A DNA stretch of 64,000 bases from Paraburkholderia youngii (GTDB lineage Bacteria > Pseudomonadota > Gammaproteobacteria > Burkholderiales > Burkholderiaceae), in NCBI RefSeq assembly GCF_013366925.1, contig NZ_JAALDK010000001.1:248001-312000 (forward strand), written 5' to 3'. This document shows positions 47,896 through 59,466 of this stretch, one piece after another; position 1 is the stretch's first letter, and each line of letters starts with the position of its first letter. Below the pieces are notes generated by a model, which searched no databases, was not told the origin of the DNA, and saw only the letters and a program-made list of their open reading frames with translations. Position numbers and translations under genes: made by a program.

Positions 47896-48738
47896 ATGTC
47901 GCGGGTTCTCGATTATTTCAGTACGCTCGTCGCCGAAGACGAGAGCCTGCCGCTGACCGAGACGGCGCTCTCGCTGGCGCAGGACGCCTATCCTGACCTC
48001 GATCTGCAGTCGGTGCTCGCCGAGATCGACGAGCTGGTGCTGCGGCTGCGCCGCCGCATGCCAGACGACGCCGACATCCGTCAGAAGGTTGGCATCCTCA
48101 ATCGGTTCTTTTTCCGTGAACTCGGTTTCGCGAGCAATCTGAACGATTACTACGACCCCGACAACAGTCATCTGAACGTCGTACTCAAACGTCGCCGCGG
48201 CATCCCGATTTCACTCGCGGTGCTCTATCTGGAGATGGCCGAGCAATTCGGCGTTCCGGTGCGCGGGGTGTCGTTTCCGGGCCACTTCCTGCTGCGCGTG
48301 ACGACGCCCGACGGCGACGTGATGCTCGATCCCACCACCGGTCATTCGCTGTCCGAAGCGCAGATGGTCGAGATGCTCGAACCGTACGTCGCGTCGGCTG
48401 GGGATTCGGTCGGCCGGGCGCTGCGCATGCTGCTGCAACCGGCCACGCGTCGCGAGATCGTCGCGCGGATGCTGCGCAACCTGAAGGCGATCTATCTGCA
48501 AACCGAGCGTTGGCAACGACTGCTCGCGGTGCAACAGCGGCTCGTCATTCTGCTGCCGGACAATATCGAGGAAGTGCGCGATCGCGGTTTCGCGTATGCG
48601 CGGCTCGACTATCTGCGGCCCGCGCTCGAGGACCTCGAAAGCTACCTCGGGGATCGCCCCGATGCGGAAGACGCCACCGTGGTCGAGTCGCAGCTGCATG
48701 AATTGCGGCAGCGCACGCGGCACGATGGCGGCGAATAG
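47896..48738 (+). CDS. SirB1 family protein (transglutaminase-like with TPR tail)
   Basis: 280 residues. The transglutaminase-like part has RRRGIPISLAVLYLEMAEQF, VRGVSFPGHFLLRV and LDPTTGHSLSEAQM; the C-terminal ~90 residues are TPR-like helices (WQRLLAVQQRLVILLPDN). The catalytic Cys of true transglutaminases is not evident, as usual for SirB1. Function unsettled. It starts 5 bases after murJ and is probably cotranscribed. Confidence 0.9.
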   Translation: MSRVLDYFSTLVAEDESLPLTETALSLAQDAYPDLDLQSVLAEIDELVLRLRRRMPDDADIRQKVGILNRFFFRELGFASNLNDYYDPDNSHLNVVLKRRRGIPISLAVLYLEMAEQFGVPVRGVSFPGHFLLRVTTPDGDVMLDPTTGHSLSEAQMVEMLEPYVASAGDSVGRALRMLLQPATRREIVARMLRNLKAIYLQTERWQRLLAVQQRLVILLPDNIEEVRDRGFAYARLDYLRPALEDLESYLGDRPDAEDATVVESQLHELRQRTRHDGGE

Positions 48739-48768
48739 CGCCGCGCGTTTCACGCTGCATAAAAGGCA

Positions 48769-48805
48769 AACGCCTGCACATGTCGCACATGTACAGGCGT
48801 TTTTT
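48769..48805. terminator. Terminator between the SirB1-like gene and the SDR gene
   Basis: 15-bp stem with one mismatch (AACGCCTGCACATGT / ACATGTACAGGCGTT), CGC loop, followed by TTTTT on the plus strand. Confidence 0.85.
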
Positions 48806-48821
48806 CATCGCCAGGCGCTCC

Positions 48822-49580
48822 TCACTTCGGCTGCATACGGATCGCGCCGTCCAGCCGAATCACCTCGCCGTTCAGCATCGGATTGTCGAAGATCTGCTTG
48901 GCGAGCATCGCGTATTCGGCCGGTTTGCCCAGACGCGGGGGGAACGGCACCATTGCGCCGAGCGCGTCCTGCACTTCCTGTGGCATGCCGAGCAGCATGG
49001 GCGTTTCGAAGAGGCCGGGGGCGATCGTCATCACGCGGATCGCGTTGCGCGACAGGTCGCGCGCGATCGGCAGGGTCATGCTGACCACGCCGCCTTTCGA
49101 CGCGGAGTAGGCCGCCTGGCCGATCTGGCCGTCGAACGCGGCGACCGATGCGGTGTTGATGATCACGCCGCGCTCGCCGTTGGCGTTCGGCTCGTTCTTC
49201 GACATCTGCGCGGCGGCGAGCCGGATCATGTTGAACGTGCCGATCAGGTTGATCGAGATCGTGCGCGTGAACAGATCGAGCGAGTGGGGGCCATCCTTGC
49301 CGACGGTCTTCGCGGCCGGCGCGACGCCCGCGCAGTTGACGAGTCCGCGCAGCACGCCGAGCTTCGTCGCGGCTTCGACGGCTTGTTGCGCGTCCTCTTC
49401 CCGGCTCACGTCGCATTTGACGAATACGCCGCCGAGCTCCTTGGCGAGCGCCTCGCCCGCGTCCAGATTCAGGTCGGCGAGCACGACCTTGCCACCGTTC
49501 TCGACCAGCAGGCGCGCGGTGGCAGCGCCGAGCCCTGATGCACCGCCGGTGATCAGGAACACGTTGTCACGAATTTCCAT
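48822..49580 (-). CDS. Short-chain dehydrogenase, 3-hydroxyacyl-CoA dehydrogenase (HSD10) type
   Basis: 252-residue NAD-dependent SDR. Cofactor loop [20 protein letters not shown] in [10 protein letters not shown], catalytic YSASKGG, and [20 protein letters not shown], which is close to human HSD17B10 and bacterial 3-hydroxyacyl-CoA dehydrogenases as I recall. The start at 49580 has GGAG upstream; the longer frame is not supported. A role in beta-oxidation of branched or short acyl-CoA is likely. Confidence 0.9.
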   Translation of the reverse strand: MEIRDNVFLITGGASGLGAATARLLVENGGKVVLADLNLDAGEALAKELGGVFVKCDVSREEDAQQAVEAATKLGVLRGLVNCAGVAPAAKTVGKDGPHSLDLFTRTISINLIGTFNMIRLAAAQMSKNEPNANGERGVIINTASVAAFDGQIGQAAYSASKGGVVSMTLPIARDLSRNAIRVMTIAPGLFETPMLLGMPQEVQDALGAMVPFPPRLGKPAEYAMLAKQIFDNPMLNGEVIRLDGAIRMQPK

Positions 49581-49774
49581 GTCTTCTCCTTCGCTACGGT
49601 TGTTCAGTGCAGTCTGGATCGAAGCATTTTTTCGACGATCGATTGTAGCGGCTGTGCTGCGCTGCGGAAAGCGACGTGGGTCCCGGTCATGCGAGCGCCA
49701 GGGAAGACCAACTGGTTCTGTTGGACGCTCCGCACACAGCGCTTGCCGTTGCGGTTGGCGCGCTGAGCCAATAA

Positions 49775-49801
49775 AAAACCCGCCCAATGTGGGCGGGTTT
49801 T
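49775..49801. terminator. Terminator after adk
   Basis: Perfect 12-bp stem AAAACCCGCCCA / TGGGCGGGTTTT with an ATG loop; T-rich on both strands, 41 bases past the adk stop. Confidence 0.92.
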
Positions 49802-49841
49802 GGCCGAACGCAAACAGCGGAAATGTTTAGATCAATCCAGC

Positions 49842-50582
<741 letters not shown>

Positions 50583-50717
50583 CTACCGTTGGCTAGTTCG
50601 CGCTGCACGTCGAAATGACGGCGCTGCAAGATCCGCACGGCGCGACCGGGATAACCCGAGTGTCGCCTGCGCTGGGAGGCGCGCATAACCGTTCGATTAT
50701 GCCACGGCTTCCCGCGC

Positions 50718-51512
50718 TCAAGACCCGAATAAAGCCCGTACGCGCGTGAGATCGGCGGGGGTATCGACGCCCGGCAACGGCACGTCGTGCGTGACGAGTA
50801 CTGCGATGCGCTCGCCATGCCACATCGCGCGCAGCTGTTCGAGCGCTTCGACCTGTTCGATCGGCGAGATCGCGAGACTCGGGTACGTGCGCAGAAATTT
50901 CGCGCGATACGCGTACAGTCCGATGTGCCGGTATACGGCGGTGGGTGCGGGCGGCGCCGGCATCGACGCGACGTTGGGCCAGTGCGGCTGCCATGCGTCG
51001 CGCGCCCACGGGATCGGCGCGCGCGAGAAATACAGCGCGACGCCGCGCGCATCGGGCACGACCTTGACGACGTTCGGATTGAAAATTTCGGCGGGATCGG
51101 TGATCGGATGGGCGGCCGTCGCGATCGCGCAGTCGCTCGTCGTTGCCAGATGCGCGGCGACGCCGCGCACCAGCGCCGGGTCGATCAGCGGCTCGTCGCC
51201 CTGCACGTTGACGACGATCGTGTCGTCGCTCCACCCGAAGCGCGTCGCCACTTCCGCGAGACGGTCAGTGCCCGACGGATGGTCGGCGCGCGTGAGGACC
51301 GCGTCGAAGCCGTGGTCGTGCGCCGTGTCGAGCACTTCCTGCGCGTCCGACGCGACCAGCACCTGCTGCGCGCCCGATTCGCGCGCGCGCTCGGCGACGC
51401 GCACGACCATCGGTTTGCCGCCGATGTCCGCGAGCGGCTTGTTGGGCAGACGCGTCGACGCCAGACGGGCCGGCACGACGGCAATAAACGGATAAGGGGT
51501 GGGTTGGATCAT
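50718..51512 (-). CDS. kdsB: 3-deoxy-manno-octulosonate cytidylyltransferase
   Basis: 264-residue enzyme making CMP-Kdo for LPS inner core. [43 protein letters not shown] and [12 protein letters not shown] are family motifs. The ATG at 51512 is chosen over one seven codons upstream on family alignment. It lies 191 bases after the Trm112-type gene. Confidence 0.96.
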   Translation of the reverse strand: MIQPTPYPFIAVVPARLASTRLPNKPLADIGGKPMVVRVAERARESGAQQVLVASDAQEVLDTAHDHGFDAVLTRADHPSGTDRLAEVATRFGWSDDTIVVNVQGDEPLIDPALVRGVAAHLATTSDCAIATAAHPITDPAEIFNPNVVKVVPDARGVALYFSRAPIPWARDAWQPHWPNVASMPAPPAPTAVYRHIGLYAYRAKFLRTYPSLAISPIEQVEALEQLRAMWHGERIAVLVTHDVPLPGVDTPADLTRVRALFGS

Positions 51513-51703
51513 CGGATCGGGAACGGGCGGCAATCAGGCCGAAGGAAGAGGCTGCGCGCGCGACGCGCACGCAGAGTCGGACGTAAGCCGGAGCGGCTAA
51601 AACGGCTACGGATCGATCGTGGAGCACATACGGGCGGGTTGGCGTTGACGAACCTTTGCCCCTTGACCCGCGCGCGAGCGAGACGACGCGGCGCCGCGCC
51701 GGG

Positions 51704-51907
51704 TCAGGCGACCGAGCCGGGATTCAGATCGACCGGCGTGCCTTCGACGGTCTGCCGCGCTTCGTCGACGAGCATCACGGGAATGCCGTCGCGGATCGGA
51801 TAGGCGAGCTTGTCCGCGTTGCAGATCAGTTCCTGCGCGGCGCGGTCGTAGCTGAGCGGGCCCTTGCAGATCGGGCAAACGAGGATTTCAAGCAGGCGAG
51901 CGTCCAC
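51704..51907 (-). CDS. Trm112 family protein
   Basis: 67-residue small zinc-ribbon-like protein. [14 protein letters not shown] holds CPxC; the second pair is reduced to Cys in [24 protein letters not shown] start at 51907 is set by GGAG upstream (GTGGAGAAAGTCC) and overlaps the lpxK 3' end by 20 bases. Homologues activate methyltransferases in eukaryotes; in bacteria the role is unknown. Confidence 0.9.
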   Translation of the reverse strand: MDARLLEILVCPICKGPLSYDRAAQELICNADKLAYPIRDGIPVMLVDEARQTVEGTPVDLNPGSVA

Positions 51908-52904
51908 GGACTTTCTCCACAACTAATGCAGTGAGGCGGTGATCAAGCGCGGCTTCGACCGGGACTACCCAGATGCGCGCGTCGTGCCAGGCCCCCAATT
52001 TTACCGCATCCTTTTCGGTAATCAGGATCGCGTCGGCGTCGACGTCGGTGAACGGATTGCGCTCGAACGCGTAGTGATCGGGCAGTGCGCGCGTCGTGGG
52101 CGCGATGCCGGCCGCGCGCACTGTCGCGAAGAAGCGTTCCGGCGCGCCGATGCCGGCCGCGGCCAGCACGCGTTGACTGGCGAATTGCGCGAGCGGGCGG
52201 CGCAGTGCGGGATTGTCGAGATGCCACGCGTCGGCGGGCGCGAGCTGCAGTGCGAACGTGTTCGGCCACGCGGGCAGCGTGCGCGCGTACGGATCATTGA
52301 TCAGCGTCGCGTCGCGGCGGCGCGACAACGGCTCGCGCAGTGGCCCGGCCGGCAGCAGGAAGCCGTTGCCGCCGAGCCGGTGATCGAACACGACGAGTTC
52401 GACGTCGCGCGCGAGGCGGTAGTGCTGCAAGCCGTCGTCGCTGACGATCACGTCGACGTCGCGATGCGCAGCGCACAGCGCCTGCGCGGCGGCGACGCGA
52501 TCGGGACAGACCCATACGGGTGCGCCGGTGCGGCGCGCGATCAGCAACGGTTCGTCCCCGCCGACGCGCGCCGAAGAACCGGGCGTGACCTGGGTCGGCG
52601 TGCTCACGCGCGCGCCGTAGCCGCGCGACACGATGCCAGGCGTGAAGTCCGCGGTGCGCAACGCTTCGACGAGCGCGATGACGGTCGGCGTCTTGCCGGT
52701 GCCCCCAACCGTCACGTTGCCGACCACCACCACCGGCACGCCGACGCGCACCGACTTCAGCCAGCCTTGCGAAAACGCGGCGCGGCGCGCGGCCGCGACC
52801 GCGCCGAACACGCAGGCGAGCGGCGTCAGCGCCCACGCGAGCGGGCCGCGTTGCTGCCATTCGCGCGCGAGGCGCGCTGCGAGACGGTCGCTGAGTTCGC
52901 TCAT
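51888..52904 (-). CDS. lpxK: Tetraacyldisaccharide 4'-kinase
   Basis: 338-residue membrane-associated lipid A 4'-kinase. [20 protein letters not shown] is the modified P-loop, with ISRGYGAR in the form VSRGYGAR and [19 protein letters not shown] (Walker-B-like). First gene of the row with Trm112 and kdsB. The N-terminus has one hydrophobic helix. Divergent from xseA. Confidence 0.96.
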   Translation of the reverse strand: MSELSDRLAARLAREWQQRGPLAWALTPLACVFGAVAAARRAAFSQGWLKSVRVGVPVVVVGNVTVGGTGKTPTVIALVEALRTADFTPGIVSRGYGARVSTPTQVTPGSSARVGGDEPLLIARRTGAPVWVCPDRVAAAQALCAAHRDVDVIVSDDGLQHYRLARDVELVVFDHRLGGNGFLLPAGPLREPLSRRRDATLINDPYARTLPAWPNTFALQLAPADAWHLDNPALRRPLAQFASQRVLAAAGIGAPERFFATVRAAGIAPTTRALPDHYAFERNPFTDVDADAILITEKDAVKLGAWHDARIWVVPVEAALDHRLTALVVEKVRGRSPA

Positions 52905-53452
52905 GGGCGGGTTGCGGGCAAGGACTGCGTGCCGTGCGCACTACGCGGGGTCAACTTCAACGCGGTTCTCCGGGCAATCGAATGCGAATACGGTCGAAAA
53001 ATGAGTTGCAAACCGCGCGGCGAAAGGGCTCGTGCTGATTGGCCTCAGGCCGGCAAGCTCCCTGGCGCGCTGCGCGATCGGCATGCCGTCGAAACCCGCA
53101 ACTCTAGCGCGCGGGCGTCCCGGCCGGCAAGTCGCGCAGGGCTTGATGGACGCTGGTCCATGCTATGTGCGGTCGCCCACAGTCTGTGGATAACTTTGTG
53201 GAGAACCTGCCATCCGATCGTCCGGGAGGGCCATTCCGTGCGCTTTGGATCGAAGTGCTCGCTCTCTATTGAGATGCAAACGCCATATAAATCAAGGGTC
53301 TGCCAGGAATCTACTGGCGTTGGCGGGCGTTCTGGCGGAATTCGTCAGGCGGTTCCCGCCATGTGGACACTTTTAACAATCCTGCGATTCCGGCTGGACG
53401 CCGCACGTCGCTCGGTCTATCGTCTGTCCCGCCAGCGCTATTTATTCCTCGC
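52905..53452. other. Divergent region between lpxK and xseA
   Basis: 548 bases without a supported gene on either strand. It contains a consensus DnaA box at 53185-53193 and a near match shortly after it. An open frame that crosses it has no protein-like pattern. Confidence 0.5.
53185..53193 (-). promoter_or_regulatory. DnaA-box consensus sequence
   Basis: TGTGGATAA is an exact reverse of TTATCCACA. A weaker copy (TGTGGAGAA) starts 13 bases after it. Only these two are seen, so this is not an origin; DnaA control of a neighbouring gene or chance are the options. Confidence 0.45.
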
Positions 53453-54832
53453 ATGAACCCCGAAAATCCTTTTGCTTCTGCGGCCACACCAGGCGGTGAG
53501 GTCGTCGTTCCCGTCTCCGCGCTCAATCGCGCGATCGGCACGATGCTCGAACGCTCGTTTCCACTCGTATGGGTCGCGGGCGAAGTGTCGAACTTCACGC
53601 GCGCTGCGAGTGGTCACTGGTATTTCTCGATCAAGGACGCACAGGCGCAGATGCGCTGTGTGATGTTCCGCGGTCGCGCGCAGTACGCCGAATTCATGCC
53701 GCGCGAAGGCGATCGCATCGAAGTGCGCGCCCTCGTGACGATGTACGAACCGCGCGGTGAATTGCAACTGAATGTCGAAGCGGTGCGCCGCACCGGTCAG
53801 GGGCGTCTGTACGAAGCGTTCCTGCGGTTGAAGGCGCAACTCGAAGCCGAAGGGTTGTTCGCCGTCGAGCGCAAACGCGCACTGCCGACGCATCCTCGCG
53901 CGATCGGTATCGTCACATCGTTGCAGGCGGCCGCATTGCGCGACGTACTGACGACGCTGTCGCGCCGCGCGCCGCATATTCCGGTGATCGTTTATCCGGC
54001 GCCGGTGCAGGGTTCGGGCGTCAGCGCGAAACTGGCGGCGATGGTCGAGACGGCTGGCGCCCGCCGCGAGGTCGACGTGCTGATCGTGTGTCGCGGCGGC
54101 GGCTCGATCGAAGATCTGTGGGCCTTCAACGAAGAAGTGCTCGCGCGCGCGATTGCGGAAAGCGTGATACCGGTGGTGAGCGGCGTCGGCCACGAGACCG
54201 ATTTCACGATCGCCGATTTCGCCGCCGACGTACGTGCGCCGACGCCAACCGGTGCCGCCGAACTCGTGAGTCCGCAGCGCGTCATGCTGCTGCGCGAACT
54301 CGATCATCGGCACGCGACGCTTGCGCGTGCGTTCGGCCGCATGATGGAGCGGCGCGCGCAGCAGCTCGACTGGCTGGCGCGCCGGCTCGTGTCGCCGGCC
54401 GAGCGGCTCGCGCGGCAGCGTACGCATTTGCAGCAATTGCGCGTGCGGCTCGTGTCGGCGGGCGCGCGGCCGGTGCGGGACGCTCGAGCGCGCTTCTCGC
54501 TGCTGCAGATGCGCTGGCAGCGCTGGCGTCCGGATCTCGCGGCCGAGCGCACGCGCGTCGACACGCTGGCGCAGCGCCTGAATGCGGCGCTATCGCGCCA
54601 GCATGAACGTCAGGTCGCGCGTATCGACATGCTCCGCGCGCGACTCGAAGTGCTGAGTCCACAGCGCACGCTCGAGCGCGGTTATGCGGCCGTGCTCGAC
54701 GCGCAAAGCGGGCGGGCGATTCGCACGCCGTCGTCGCTGAAACCCGGACGTCGTTTGACGATGCATCTCGCCGAAGGGTCGGCCGACGTCGCGCTCGCCG
54801 ACGTGCAGGCGCGTCTGACCGAGGGCTTCTGA
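53453..54832 (+). CDS. xseA: Exodeoxyribonuclease VII large subunit
   Basis: 459-residue nuclease subunit. The N-terminal OB-fold (about 15-110; [20 protein letters not shown]) is followed by the catalytic domain with [40 protein letters not shown] and [20 protein letters not shown], then a long coiled-coil rich in Arg. The ATG at 53453 matches the family; the earlier in-frame start is not needed. Confidence 0.96.
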   Translation: MNPENPFASAATPGGEVVVPVSALNRAIGTMLERSFPLVWVAGEVSNFTRAASGHWYFSIKDAQAQMRCVMFRGRAQYAEFMPREGDRIEVRALVTMYEPRGELQLNVEAVRRTGQGRLYEAFLRLKAQLEAEGLFAVERKRALPTHPRAIGIVTSLQAAALRDVLTTLSRRAPHIPVIVYPAPVQGSGVSAKLAAMVETAGARREVDVLIVCRGGGSIEDLWAFNEEVLARAIAESVIPVVSGVGHETDFTIADFAADVRAPTPTGAAELVSPQRVMLLRELDHRHATLARAFGRMMERRAQQLDWLARRLVSPAERLARQRTHLQQLRVRLVSAGARPVRDARARFSLLQMRWQRWRPDLAAERTRVDTLAQRLNAALSRQHERQVARIDMLRARLEVLSPQRTLERGYAAVLDAQSGRAIRTPSSLKPGRRLTMHLAEGSADVALADVQARLTEGF

Positions 54833-55057
54833 CGTTTTGCCGGTGGGCGCGTGGCGCCCATCTGCTGTCATGTCCTGCCTGCCGACGACCCGGGCACGCG
54901 CCATGCGCACCCTTCCGAAGGGCCTTGCGCACGGCGTGTTCGACATGCCGGACATAAAGGCCGGTCGTTTGCGGGGTTATTCCAACTCGCCTACAATCGA
55001 GTGCTCGATAGCGTCATCCGCAGACTCCCCACAACAGATATAGAGAAGGAAAGCACC

Positions 55058-55636
55058 ATGGAACATACGCTCCCGCCGCTGCCGTTTGCGAAAAACGCGC
55101 TCGCTCCGCACATGTCGGAAGAGACGCTCGAGTTTCACTATGGCAAGCATCACCAGACCTATGTGACCAACCTGAACAATCTGATCAAGGGCACGGAGTT
55201 CGAGAACCTGTCGCTGGAAGAGATCGTCAAGAAGTCGTCGGGCGGTATCTTCAACAATTCGGCTCAGGTGTGGAACCACACGTTCTTCTGGAACAGCCTG
55301 TCGCCGCAAGGTGGCGGCGCACCGACCGGCGCGCTCGCTGACGCGATCAACGCGAAGTGGGGTTCGTTCGACAAGTTCAAGGAAGAGTTTGCGAAGACCG
55401 CGGTCGGCACGTTCGGCTCGGGCTGGGCATGGCTCGTGAAGAAGGCCGATGGTTCGCTCGACCTCGTGTCGACGAGCAACGCCGCCACGCCGCTCACCAC
55501 CGACGCCAAGGCTCTGCTGACGATCGACGTCTGGGAGCACGCTTACTACATCGACTATCGCAATGCGCGTCCGAAGTTCGTCGAAGCGTACTGGAACATC
55601 GTCAACTGGGACTTCGCGGCGAAGAACTTCGCTTGA
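55058..55636 (+). CDS. sodB: Superoxide dismutase (Fe)
   Basis: 192-residue cytoplasmic Fe-SOD. Metal ligands: His in [11 protein letters not shown], His in WNHTFFWNS, Asp and His in [20 protein letters not shown] precedes the ATG. Single gene 225 bases after xseA; probably its own promoter. Confidence 0.97.
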   Translation: MEHTLPPLPFAKNALAPHMSEETLEFHYGKHHQTYVTNLNNLIKGTEFENLSLEEIVKKSSGGIFNNSAQVWNHTFFWNSLSPQGGGAPTGALADAINAKWGSFDKFKEEFAKTAVGTFGSGWAWLVKKADGSLDLVSTSNAATPLTTDAKALLTIDVWEHAYYIDYRNARPKFVEAYWNIVNWDFAAKNFA

Positions 55637-56170
55637 GGTTACCGGTTGCAGCTCGTCGTCTGATGTCGTGATCCTTGCGGTCGCGATTGAAGATGGTTAG
55701 CTAGAGACGAAAGCTCTCCATCGCGAGGGCTTTTTCCTTTTCTGAGGCGAGCGGAACGGGAGGGGCGCTTCTGAAAGAAGTTTGTCACAGTTGGTAACTG
55801 CGATTTCGCGGGGCGCTAAGTGGACCTCGGCCGCCGCCCGTCGACTTCGCCGAGCTGGCGGGGGCGGGCGCGCCGCAGGCAATGCAAGCTGCTGCGGCGG
55901 CGAGAATGAGCCGGTTGATTGAGGCGGCCTCCGCGCGGTCGATTGGCTTGGGCGGCGGGGTCGTTTGACGCGAGTGTGGGCGGCGTTCCTTGTCAATTGA
56001 TTGCCCGCGCATTTACAAGCATCACTTGATATAACGTACCCAATGCCGCGACGACGCGCAGGCGGGTCGAGGCCAGCCGGCCGTGCAAAAACTTTCTGTA
56101 ACGGAGCCGTAACCACGGAATTTTGCGATTAGCCTAACGTTTGAATTCCAATCCTCCGAAGTGCACCACC
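55637..56170. other. Intergenic region after sodB
   Basis: 534 bases without a supported gene. A weak hairpin followed by TTTTTCC near 55708-55735 may end sodB. The rest should hold the promoter of the lipoprotein gene. Confidence 0.45.
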
Positions 56171-56725
56171 ATGATTTCCAGCAATAAAACGATCAGCCTG
56201 GCGATTTCCGCCGCAGTCATCGCGCCCGCGTTAGGCGGTTGCGCAGTGGCGCCACCGAGCGGCCCGAGCATAGCCGCGATGCCGCGCGCCGGCGAGCCGC
56301 TCAGCCAGTTCCAACAGAACGACTACGCGTGTCGCGACTACGCGAATCAAACGACAAATCCGTCCGGCGCTGCGCAGGCTGCCACCACGAACAGCGTGAA
56401 CAGCGCGGCGCTCGGCACGCTCGGCGGCGCGGCGGTCGGCGCGCTGCTCGGCGCCGCGGCGGGCAACGCCGGCGCGGGCGCGGCGATCGGGGCGGGCAGC
56501 GGCCTGCTGATCGGTGGCGCGAACGGTGCGAATGGCGCCCAGTACTCGGCGGCCGGCATGCAGGCACGCTATGACACCGCCTACGCCCAGTGCATGACAT
56601 CGAAGGGCGAGACGATCGCTCAGCCGCAGCCTTATTATTCGACGCAGCCGGTGTATGTCGCGCCCCGTCCTTACTACTACGCACCGCCTCCGCCCGTCAT
56701 GTATGCGCCTTATCCGGCTTACTGA
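56171..56725 (+). CDS. Glycine-zipper outer-membrane lipoprotein
   Basis: 184-residue predicted lipoprotein. Signal: MISSNKTISLAISAAVIAPA then lipobox LGGC, acylated Cys near residue 23. Residues about 85-120 are a glycine-zipper (GTLGGAAVGALLGAAAGNAG), likely membrane-inserting. The C-terminus is Pro/Tyr-rich (YYYAPPPPVMYAPYPAY). Similar proteins are common in Burkholderia and of unknown function. The ATG at 56171 is preferred over a TTG ten codons upstream because it puts the signal first. Confidence 0.85.
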   Translation: MISSNKTISLAISAAVIAPALGGCAVAPPSGPSIAAMPRAGEPLSQFQQNDYACRDYANQTTNPSGAAQAATTNSVNSAALGTLGGAAVGALLGAAAGNAGAGAAIGAGSGLLIGGANGANGAQYSAAGMQARYDTAYAQCMTSKGETIAQPQPYYSTQPVYVAPRPYYYAPPPPVMYAPYPAY

Positions 56726-56844
56726 GCGGTGATAGTGGGGCCGGCCGGCTTGCTCGTCTTGCATTGTCGGCCGGTACCGGGTTTCAATGCGTAGCCCGGT
56801 TGGGCGGTAGCTTGTAGCGACGATCGTCAAATCCGCGCCGCTTC

Positions 56845-58392
56845 TTACTCCGTGCTGTCCGTCGCCGCCGCTTTGCGCGGACGACGGCTGCGAGACGCAG
56901 TTTTACGGGCGGCCTTCCTGGCGGCCTCAGATCCTTCTTCCGAATCGACTGCTGGAGCAGGGGCTTCGGCCGGCGCCGCGATCTCAGGGACTTCCTCGAT
57001 GGTGCGCGGCGTACTTTTCTTCACTTTCTTCGCGGCCGTTTTGCGGGATGCGCGCTTTTTGGCGCTTTCACGCTGTGCGAGTTGGTCGCTGTCGGCGGTC
57101 TGCTCGATTTCTTGACCGAAGACGCCTTGTTCAGCGGCTGTATCCGCTGCCGCTTTTACAGCGCGAGCTTCGGTCTCTTCAGCTATCGGTTTAACGACGA
57201 ACTCATCTGGGAGCGGCGCGTGTTCACGCGGCTCCTGTCGCTGGAGCTGCTCGGCGGGCTGCGCGTGTTCGGTGAGAGCAGGAACGCCAGCCGCAGGTTC
57301 TTCATCAGTCGTTTCGTGGTGACCGCGCTTGCCGTGCGGGGCCTCCTGTCCCCGCCCCGCCTTGCGGTTGGCGCGGTCCTTGCGACGCGACTTGTGCTTG
57401 CCGCCCGGCTCGGACGCGGCCGCTTGCGCCGCCTGCGCTTGATACGAATGTTCGGCCGCCTGTTCAGCCGACGCCGACTCAGCCGACCCCGTTTCGGCAG
57501 ACTCTGCCGCGGTTTCGCCGATAGTTTCACTGGCTGCTTCGCTCGCGACGTTCACAGCCGTGCTTCGATAAACGTACGCGCCTGATTTTTCATCGCGGCC
57601 GAATTCGAGCAGCCCGCGCGCCTGCGCCTCTTCCAGCAGATTGCCGAAAGCGCGAAACCCGTAATACGTTTCGTTGAAGTCCGGTTTGCGCCGTTTGATC
57701 GCGTTCTTCAGCACGGACGCCCAGATCTTGCCGCTGTCGCCACGTTCGGAAGCGAGCGCGTCGAACGTCTGCACCGCAATTTCAACGGCCTTGCTGCGAC
57801 GCTTCTCCAGATCTTCCTTCGGCGGGGCTTTCTCTTCATCAGCCGCACGTTTGGCTGCCTGCTGCGCGCTCTGCTGCTGGCGCGACGATTCGCGCCTCGC
57901 GACTGCGCGCTGACTTTCGCGTACGAGATCGTCGTAAAAGAAGAACTCGTCGCAGTTCGCAATCAGCAAATCCGAGGTGGACTGCTGCACACCGACGCCG
58001 ATGACCTGTTTGGCGTTCTCGCGCAGCTTCGACACGAGCGGCGAAAAATCCGAATCACCACTGATGATGACGAACGTATTGACGTGCGATTTCGTATAAC
58101 AGAGATCGAGCGCATCGACGACAAGCCGAATGTCGGCGGAATTCTTGCCCGATTGGCGCACATGAGGAATCTCGATCAACTCAAAATTGGCCTCGTGCAT
58201 GGCCCCTTTGAAACTCTTGTAGCGATCCCAGTCGCAATACGCCTTCTTGACGACGATGCTGCCCTTCAGCAGCAGGCGCTCGAGTACAAGCTTGATATCG
58301 AACTTGTCGTATTTCGCATCGCGCACGCCAAGCGCGACATTCTCGAAGTCGCAGAACAGCGCCATGCTGACGTTTTCGTTGGATGACGCCAT
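56845..58392 (-). CDS. NYN (PIN-like) domain protein with LOTUS/OST-HTH domain and basic tail
   Basis: 515 residues in three parts. Residues about 8-150 are a NYN nuclease-fold domain: ALFCDFENVALGVRD, KKAYCDWDRYKSFK, NSADIRLVVDALDLCY and FVIISGDSDFSPLV, with the acidic site residues intact. Residues about 185-270 are OST-HTH/LOTUS-like (WASVLKNAIKRRKPDFNETY, YGFRAFGNLLEEAQARGLLE). The last ~240 residues are low-complexity Ala/Glu with Lys/Arg blocks (KKRASRKTAAKKVKKS near the end). Members are thought to act on RNA. GGAG precedes the ATG at 58392. It is 164 bases downstream of clpP. Confidence 0.9.
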   Translation of the reverse strand: MASSNENVSMALFCDFENVALGVRDAKYDKFDIKLVLERLLLKGSIVVKKAYCDWDRYKSFKGAMHEANFELIEIPHVRQSGKNSADIRLVVDALDLCYTKSHVNTFVIISGDSDFSPLVSKLRENAKQVIGVGVQQSTSDLLIANCDEFFFYDDLVRESQRAVARRESSRQQQSAQQAAKRAADEEKAPPKEDLEKRRSKAVEIAVQTFDALASERGDSGKIWASVLKNAIKRRKPDFNETYYGFRAFGNLLEEAQARGLLEFGRDEKSGAYVYRSTAVNVASEAASETIGETAAESAETGSAESASAEQAAEHSYQAQAAQAAASEPGGKHKSRRKDRANRKAGRGQEAPHGKRGHHETTDEEPAAGVPALTEHAQPAEQLQRQEPREHAPLPDEFVVKPIAEETEARAVKAAADTAAEQGVFGQEIEQTADSDQLAQRESAKKRASRKTAAKKVKKSTPRTIEEVPEIAAPAEAPAPAVDSEEGSEAARKAARKTASRSRRPRKAAATDSTE

Positions 58393-58556
58393 GTGTATCT
58401 CCATTGAAGCGGTCGTCGAAGTCGACGAATCGCGACATGATAGCGATTCCAGCGAAGGTGAGCAGCTTTTGTGGTGCGCTCGCACCGATAGGTGGATGGG
58501 AATTTGCAGCAAGCGGTTTGTCCGGCGGCCCAGCGAGCGGTTCCATGTCAGTTCCG

Positions 58557-59204
58557 TTACAGGGTGTCGCGACGACCTGCGTTGTTCCACGTCGCGCGAG
58601 CTTCCAGCACGTCATCGATCAATCCGTACTCCCTCGCTTCGAGCGCCGACATGAAGTTGTCGCGGTCGGTATCGCGCGCGATATCTTCGATGCTGCGTCC
58701 GGTGCGCTCGGCCATCATCGCATTGAGACGCGCTCGCACATACAGCACCTCCTTCGCCTGGATTTCGATGTCCGCTGCGGTGCCCTGACCACCGCCGGAA
58801 GGCTGGTGAATCATGATGCGGGCATTCGGTAGCGCATACCGTTTGCCGCGTTGGCCCGCGGTGAGCAGAAAAGTGCCCATGCTCGCGGCAAAGCCCGTGC
58901 ACAAGGTCGAGACCTCCGGCTTGATGAACTGCATGGTGTCGTAAATCGCGAGGCCGTCATACACCGAGCCGCCGGGCGAGTTGATGTAAAAAGAAATATC
59001 CTTGTCGGGGTTCTCCGATTCGAGAAACAGCAATTGTGCGACGATCAGACTGGCTGACTGCTCGTTCACGGGCCCGACAAGAAACACGATGCGCTCGCGC
59101 AGCAGGCGGGAATAGATGTCATAGGCGCGCTCGCCCCGGCCGGATTGTTCGATCACCGTGGGCACGAGGCCCAGGGCGGAGACAGACGGGTAACTGGAAG
59201 GCAT
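58557..59204 (-). CDS. clpP: ATP-dependent Clp protease proteolytic subunit (stand-alone copy)
   Basis: 215-residue serine protease barrel subunit. The catalytic triad is visible: Ser in [11 protein letters not shown], His in [11 protein letters not shown], Asp in [14 protein letters not shown]. The start at 59204 has GAGGAA upstream and is preferred over the ATG at 59249. No clpX or tig neighbours, so this is probably the second ClpP of the genome rather than the tig-clpP-clpX copy. The NYN-domain gene follows on the same strand. Confidence 0.94.
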   Translation of the reverse strand: MPSSYPSVSALGLVPTVIEQSGRGERAYDIYSRLLRERIVFLVGPVNEQSASLIVAQLLFLESENPDKDISFYINSPGGSVYDGLAIYDTMQFIKPEVSTLCTGFAASMGTFLLTAGQRGKRYALPNARIMIHQPSGGGQGTAADIEIQAKEVLYVRARLNAMMAERTGRSIEDIARDTDRDNFMSALEAREYGLIDDVLEARATWNNAGRRDTL

Positions 59205-59466
59205 GGGTTCCTCGTTCAGGATGGATGGCACGGGCATCCGGAGATGCAACAGGCGGCCTCGGGGCAGAAGCCGCGTGACATGCGCCGGTTCTTGCTCATT
59301 TGACGAAGCAGCGGCCCGAGTTGTGACAGAAATTTTTTTTGCGCCGAGCTGTCACATCACCCGTTGCCCATGCGTCAAGCTCAGGAATACCGAACATGAC
59401 GCGCGCCTGACCCATGCCACTGGTGTACAGCCGCTTTTTCACGACGCAACATCGGGAGGTCTACGC

